Assembly: GCA_036971715.1 (NCBI GenBank)
Contig: JAVHJL010000003.1
Coordinates: forward strand, 1,984,001-2,048,000
Direction of reading: 5' to 3'
Length of the DNA stretch: 64,000 nucleotides
From: Arthrobotrys musiformis
Taxonomy: Eukaryota > Ascomycota > Orbiliomycetes > Orbiliales > Orbiliaceae
Shown here: in pieces, positions 61,540 through 64,000 of the stretch
How positions within the stretch are numbered: position 1 is the stretch's first letter
How the letters are laid out: every line of letters begins with the position of its first letter
The notes under the pieces: model-generated
The model's database searches: none
The model's input: only the letters and a program-made list of their open reading frames with translations
Told to the model about the DNA's origin: nothing
Translations under genes and position numbers: made by a program

Positions 61540-61561
61540 GGCAGGTTACTGGCAGGTTACT
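61540..61561. repeat. 11-bp direct repeat
   Basis: GGCAGGTTACT occurs twice head to tail in the SNF7/dioxygenase promoter region. Confidence 0.7.
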
Positions 61562-61784
61562 GGCTTGGCTTGGCCGGGCTGGGAGAAAGTGAAGGAGAGA
61601 TGAGCAGCAGCTGACTAACCACAGAAGCTTAGCTCTCTTCGCCGCCACCAACTTGCTGTCTCCACCACCACACCTCTTGATATTACTCTCAGTATGTATG
61701 AAGATACCCTGGGCATTGCATATCGTGAGAATAGCTAGTGTATACTAATTGCCTGGGATTGGATTAGATACATACGTCTATATA

Positions 61785-61823
61785 ACATACATACATACGT
61801 ATATATACGTATATGTAACGTAC
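61785..61823. repeat. CATA/CGTATA dinucleotide-like repeat
   Basis: ACATACATACATACGTATAT followed by further TACGTATA units about 100 bp before the dioxygenase start codon. Confidence 0.7.
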
Positions 61824-61917
61824 GATAAGGGTGTATTACAAGTGCATCACGGCTTCATCCCAATATACATATATAAAAAGTGAATAAAAGAAGGAGGAGA
61901 AGGAGAAAGAGGAGAAA

Positions 61918-62912
61918 ATGCCAAAACCAGCATCTACAGCCTCAAAGAAAGCCAAAAAGGAAGCACCCCAAAAGCCAGTCGCGGGCCCAAGCAATACTGC
62001 CCCAGCAGAAGCCCCCCAGTGGCCCCCCTTCAAGGGTCTCCTCCCACCAGAACTCCTCCAGCTGGAGACAATCCTCTCCCACCAAATCCTCACCATCTCT
62101 CGCTTTTTCCCATCTTCACTATGCAATACTTACATTCAGTTCTTATCAAACCTCCCATTGACGACAACACCCAGTAAGCCAAAGCGTGGGGAGGCGGTAC
62201 GGGTAAACGATAGGTTCCAAGTCCAAGATCCGGCGTTCGCGAAAAGATTATGGCTTGATACTGGTCTGAAAGATGTTCTAGAGAAGGAGGAAAGCCGAGA
62301 GTTATTGTGGAATACAGACGAATTGGAATCTGGTGTGAAAGCCTGGGGGCTGAATCCGAATATCAGGATATATCGATACACCAAAGGTACACACTTATAT
62401 ATCCTCCTCCCCCGTCCGCCGTAATGTACCCTCGAACATATATTAGAATATACTAATAGACAAGCCAATCTAGGTCAATTTTTCGATAAGCACTGTAAGT
62501 AATTTCCCCGGATTCCCCACATACCTCTACCTACGTAAGTCAGGGACCATGTAGAACTAAAGGTGGGTATTTCATATATAAAAAAGTCGACGACTCAAAC
62601 ACCCTAACCGTCGGCTCCCCTCCCTCCCTCCACCGCACAATATACACCCTCTTGCTCTACCTCACCGGCCCGGCCGATGGTGTCGTAGGCGGTGAAACAG
62701 CCTTCTACCGAAACGAACCCTACATCCCACTCTCCAAGAGAGAACTCAAGGAGCTAGCGGCATCGGGACAGCCGCAAATAATAGAAGTGCAACCGGAGAA
62801 AGGAATGGCGCTACTGCATCGGCACGGGGATGAATGCCTACTTCACGAGGGAAAAGAGGTCCTGGCGGGTATTAAATGGATTATCCGCAGCGACTTGGTG
62901 CTAGATATATAA
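61918..62912 (+). CDS. 2-oxoglutarate/Fe(II) dioxygenase, prolyl 4-hydroxylase-like
   Basis: Predicted 271 residues; exons 61918-62386, 62474-62494 (21 nt) and 62587-62912, in phase. After a Lys/Pro/Ala-rich N-terminus (about 1-35), the double-stranded beta-helix core carries the iron ligands His163 and Asp165 (KHFDDS) and His250 (LLHEGKEV), with Arg264 (KWIIRSD) placed to bind 2-oxoglutarate. GGETAFYR precedes the distal strand, as in P4Hc-type enzymes. The arrangement resembles fungal relatives annotated as oxidoreductase or prolyl 4-hydroxylase alpha domain proteins. There is no signal peptide, so a cytosolic or nuclear enzyme is likely; the substrate is unknown. The middle exon is very short but encodes GQFFDKH, part of the active site, so it is needed. 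Confidence 0.88.
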
Positions 62913-63169
62913 TCTGTAGCTTGGTGTTCGTTTGTTTGTCCCCGGTTGAAAATAAACCTCGGCCCAAAACAGGCAGCTTTGCCAAACCCGGCGGTATTCT
63001 ACCCCATAAGACATTCATTCACATTTCATTGTCGTCTTGTATAAGAGCGCCGCGGTCCCCGAATCAAGAGCGGATCTGGCTGAGCCTTCTCATACAATAA
63101 CTGCCTCGGAAATCTGTTGTCGCTGCATATACCATACTATATCATTTTATCGTCATATTTAAAAGCAAA

Positions 63170-64000
63170 ATGGATAACAAAAGCCTATTCGATGTCAAGG
63201 TAGCCCTCGACTTTCCATTCGGACTGTTCAGACGTGATGTGCTAATACGTAATATCAACATCCAGGGCAAAGTCGCTCTCGTGACTGGTGGCGCCAAAGG
63301 TACACCTCTCGGAATCCATATCAAAGCCAATGAATAAAGAATAAGAAAACATCGACTAACATGTCAAATTACCCAAAGGTATCGGCCGCATGATCTCAGA
63401 AGGCCTCGTCGCCAACGGTGCCAAAGTCTATATCTCCAGCCGAGACGAGAAGGCATGTAAGCAAGCCGTCGAGGAACTAAACGCCATCCCCGGTGGCGGT
63501 TCGGCGCACTACATCACCGCCGACTTTTATAAACTCGAGGCGGTCCAAAAGCTCGCGGACGAGCTTAAGAAGAGGGAGACCAGTTAGTTTCCTTTCCCTA
63601 AATATATATATCTTACGTTTAGGACAGTATGACTAACGGGGCGGTTATATTAAACCAGAACTTCACATCCTCGTCAACAACAGCGGTAGCAACTGGGGCG
63701 AAACATTCGACAGCTACCCAGACTCCGCTTGGGTCCGTGTCCTGACATTGAACGTTCAGCGTGTCTTCACCATCACCCAGCTCGTCACTCCCCTCCTCGA
63801 GGCCGCCGCCGAACCCCTCAACCCAGCCCGTATCATCAACATCGGAAGCGTTGACGGTTTAAGAACACCAAATCTGGAGACATAGTCAGTATTTTCCCAG
63901 CATTGGCTCACGGTGTGCCTTGCAAGTATAATAGAAGTGCTAATATTTGAATAAACAGCGCCTACTCCGCCAGCAAGGCCGCTCTCCACCACATGTCCGA
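63170..64000 (+). CDS. short-chain dehydrogenase/reductase, RhlG-like, truncated by window end
   Basis: Exons 63170-63199, 63266-63299, 63379-63582, 63659-63884 and 63959-64000 (continuing) join in phase. The protein starts MDNKSLFDVKGKVALVTGGA. Visible SDR features are the cofactor loop TGGAKGIG, the NNSG strand, the catalytic Ser in INIGSVDG and the YSASK active-site pair. The third intron has a GTTAGT donor and the fourth GTCAGT; both are non-standard but restore the frame. Its sequence resembles fungal proteins annotated as rhamnolipid-type 3-oxoacyl reductases (RhlG). NADP preference and substrate are not determinable here. The C-terminal third lies beyond the window. Confidence 0.92.

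Larger units (their letters stand above)
61142..61917. promoter_or_regulatory. divergent promoter region of SNF7 and the dioxygenase gene
   Basis: 776 bp between start codons. It contains an 11-bp direct repeat GGCAGGTTACT at 61540-61561 and alternating CATA/CGTATA sequence at 61785-61823. No gene seen. Confidence 0.5.

Noticed and set aside
1..64000. CRISPR arrays, bacterial operons, prophage or plasmid features
   Set aside because: The window is clearly fungal nuclear DNA with spliced genes; no such structures are present.

Overview
This is a eukaryotic nuclear segment from a filamentous ascomycete (Pezizomycotina). The evidence is the short GT-AG introns (about 50-330 nt, often with CTAAC-type branch points), a fungal highly reducing polyketide synthase, an Inn1-type C2 protein, a fungal membrane-plus-ankyrin protein and ordinary single-copy fungal housekeeping genes. 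Long intergenic stretches and the large ankyrin protein would suit an early-diverging lineage such as Orbiliomycetes or Pezizomycetes, but I cannot settle that from sequence alone. I see no rRNA, tRNA, CRISPR array or intact transposon.

Layout. 1.5-2.4 kb: a TPMT-family methyltransferase (+). 2.8-3.3 kb: a small Cys-rich, probably zinc-binding protein (-). 5.4-10.8 kb: one large gene (-) that looks like separate membrane and ankyrin ORFs but splices into a single 1730-residue protein. 12.5-16.8 kb: an Inn1-like C2/proline-rich cytokinesis protein (+). 17.7-22.2 kb: the largest subunit of RNA polymerase III (-). 22.8-30.5 kb: an 11-exon highly reducing PKS, KS-AT-DH-psiKR-ER-KR-ACP (-). 32.4-33.0 kb: a 115-residue membrane-anchored helical protein (+). 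35.2-38.5 kb: a disordered fungal protein with one conserved Cys/Arg/His block (-). 38.5-52.5 kb: about 14 kb with no supportable gene, rich in microsatellites and homopolymer runs. 52.5-64 kb: a compact housekeeping block with proteasome alpha1 (-), Get3 (+), gamma-tubulin complex GCP3 (+), ESCRT-III Snf7 (-), a prolyl-4-hydroxylase-like dioxygenase (+) and an SDR cut by the window edge (+).

The genes do not form one pathway. Most are core cell biology: transcription, protein turnover, tail-anchored protein insertion, spindle nucleation, membrane remodelling and septation. The PKS stands alone, with no tailoring, transport or regulator gene beside it. Exon structures were worked out by hand from splice signals and reading-frame continuity. 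For the ankyrin, Inn1-like, Pol III, PKS, small membrane-anchored, proteasome, Get3, GCP3, Snf7, dioxygenase and methyltransferase genes all junction phases close. The disordered protein at 35.2-38.5 kb has an unresolved 3' end, and the Cys-rich gene has an unresolved 5' end.
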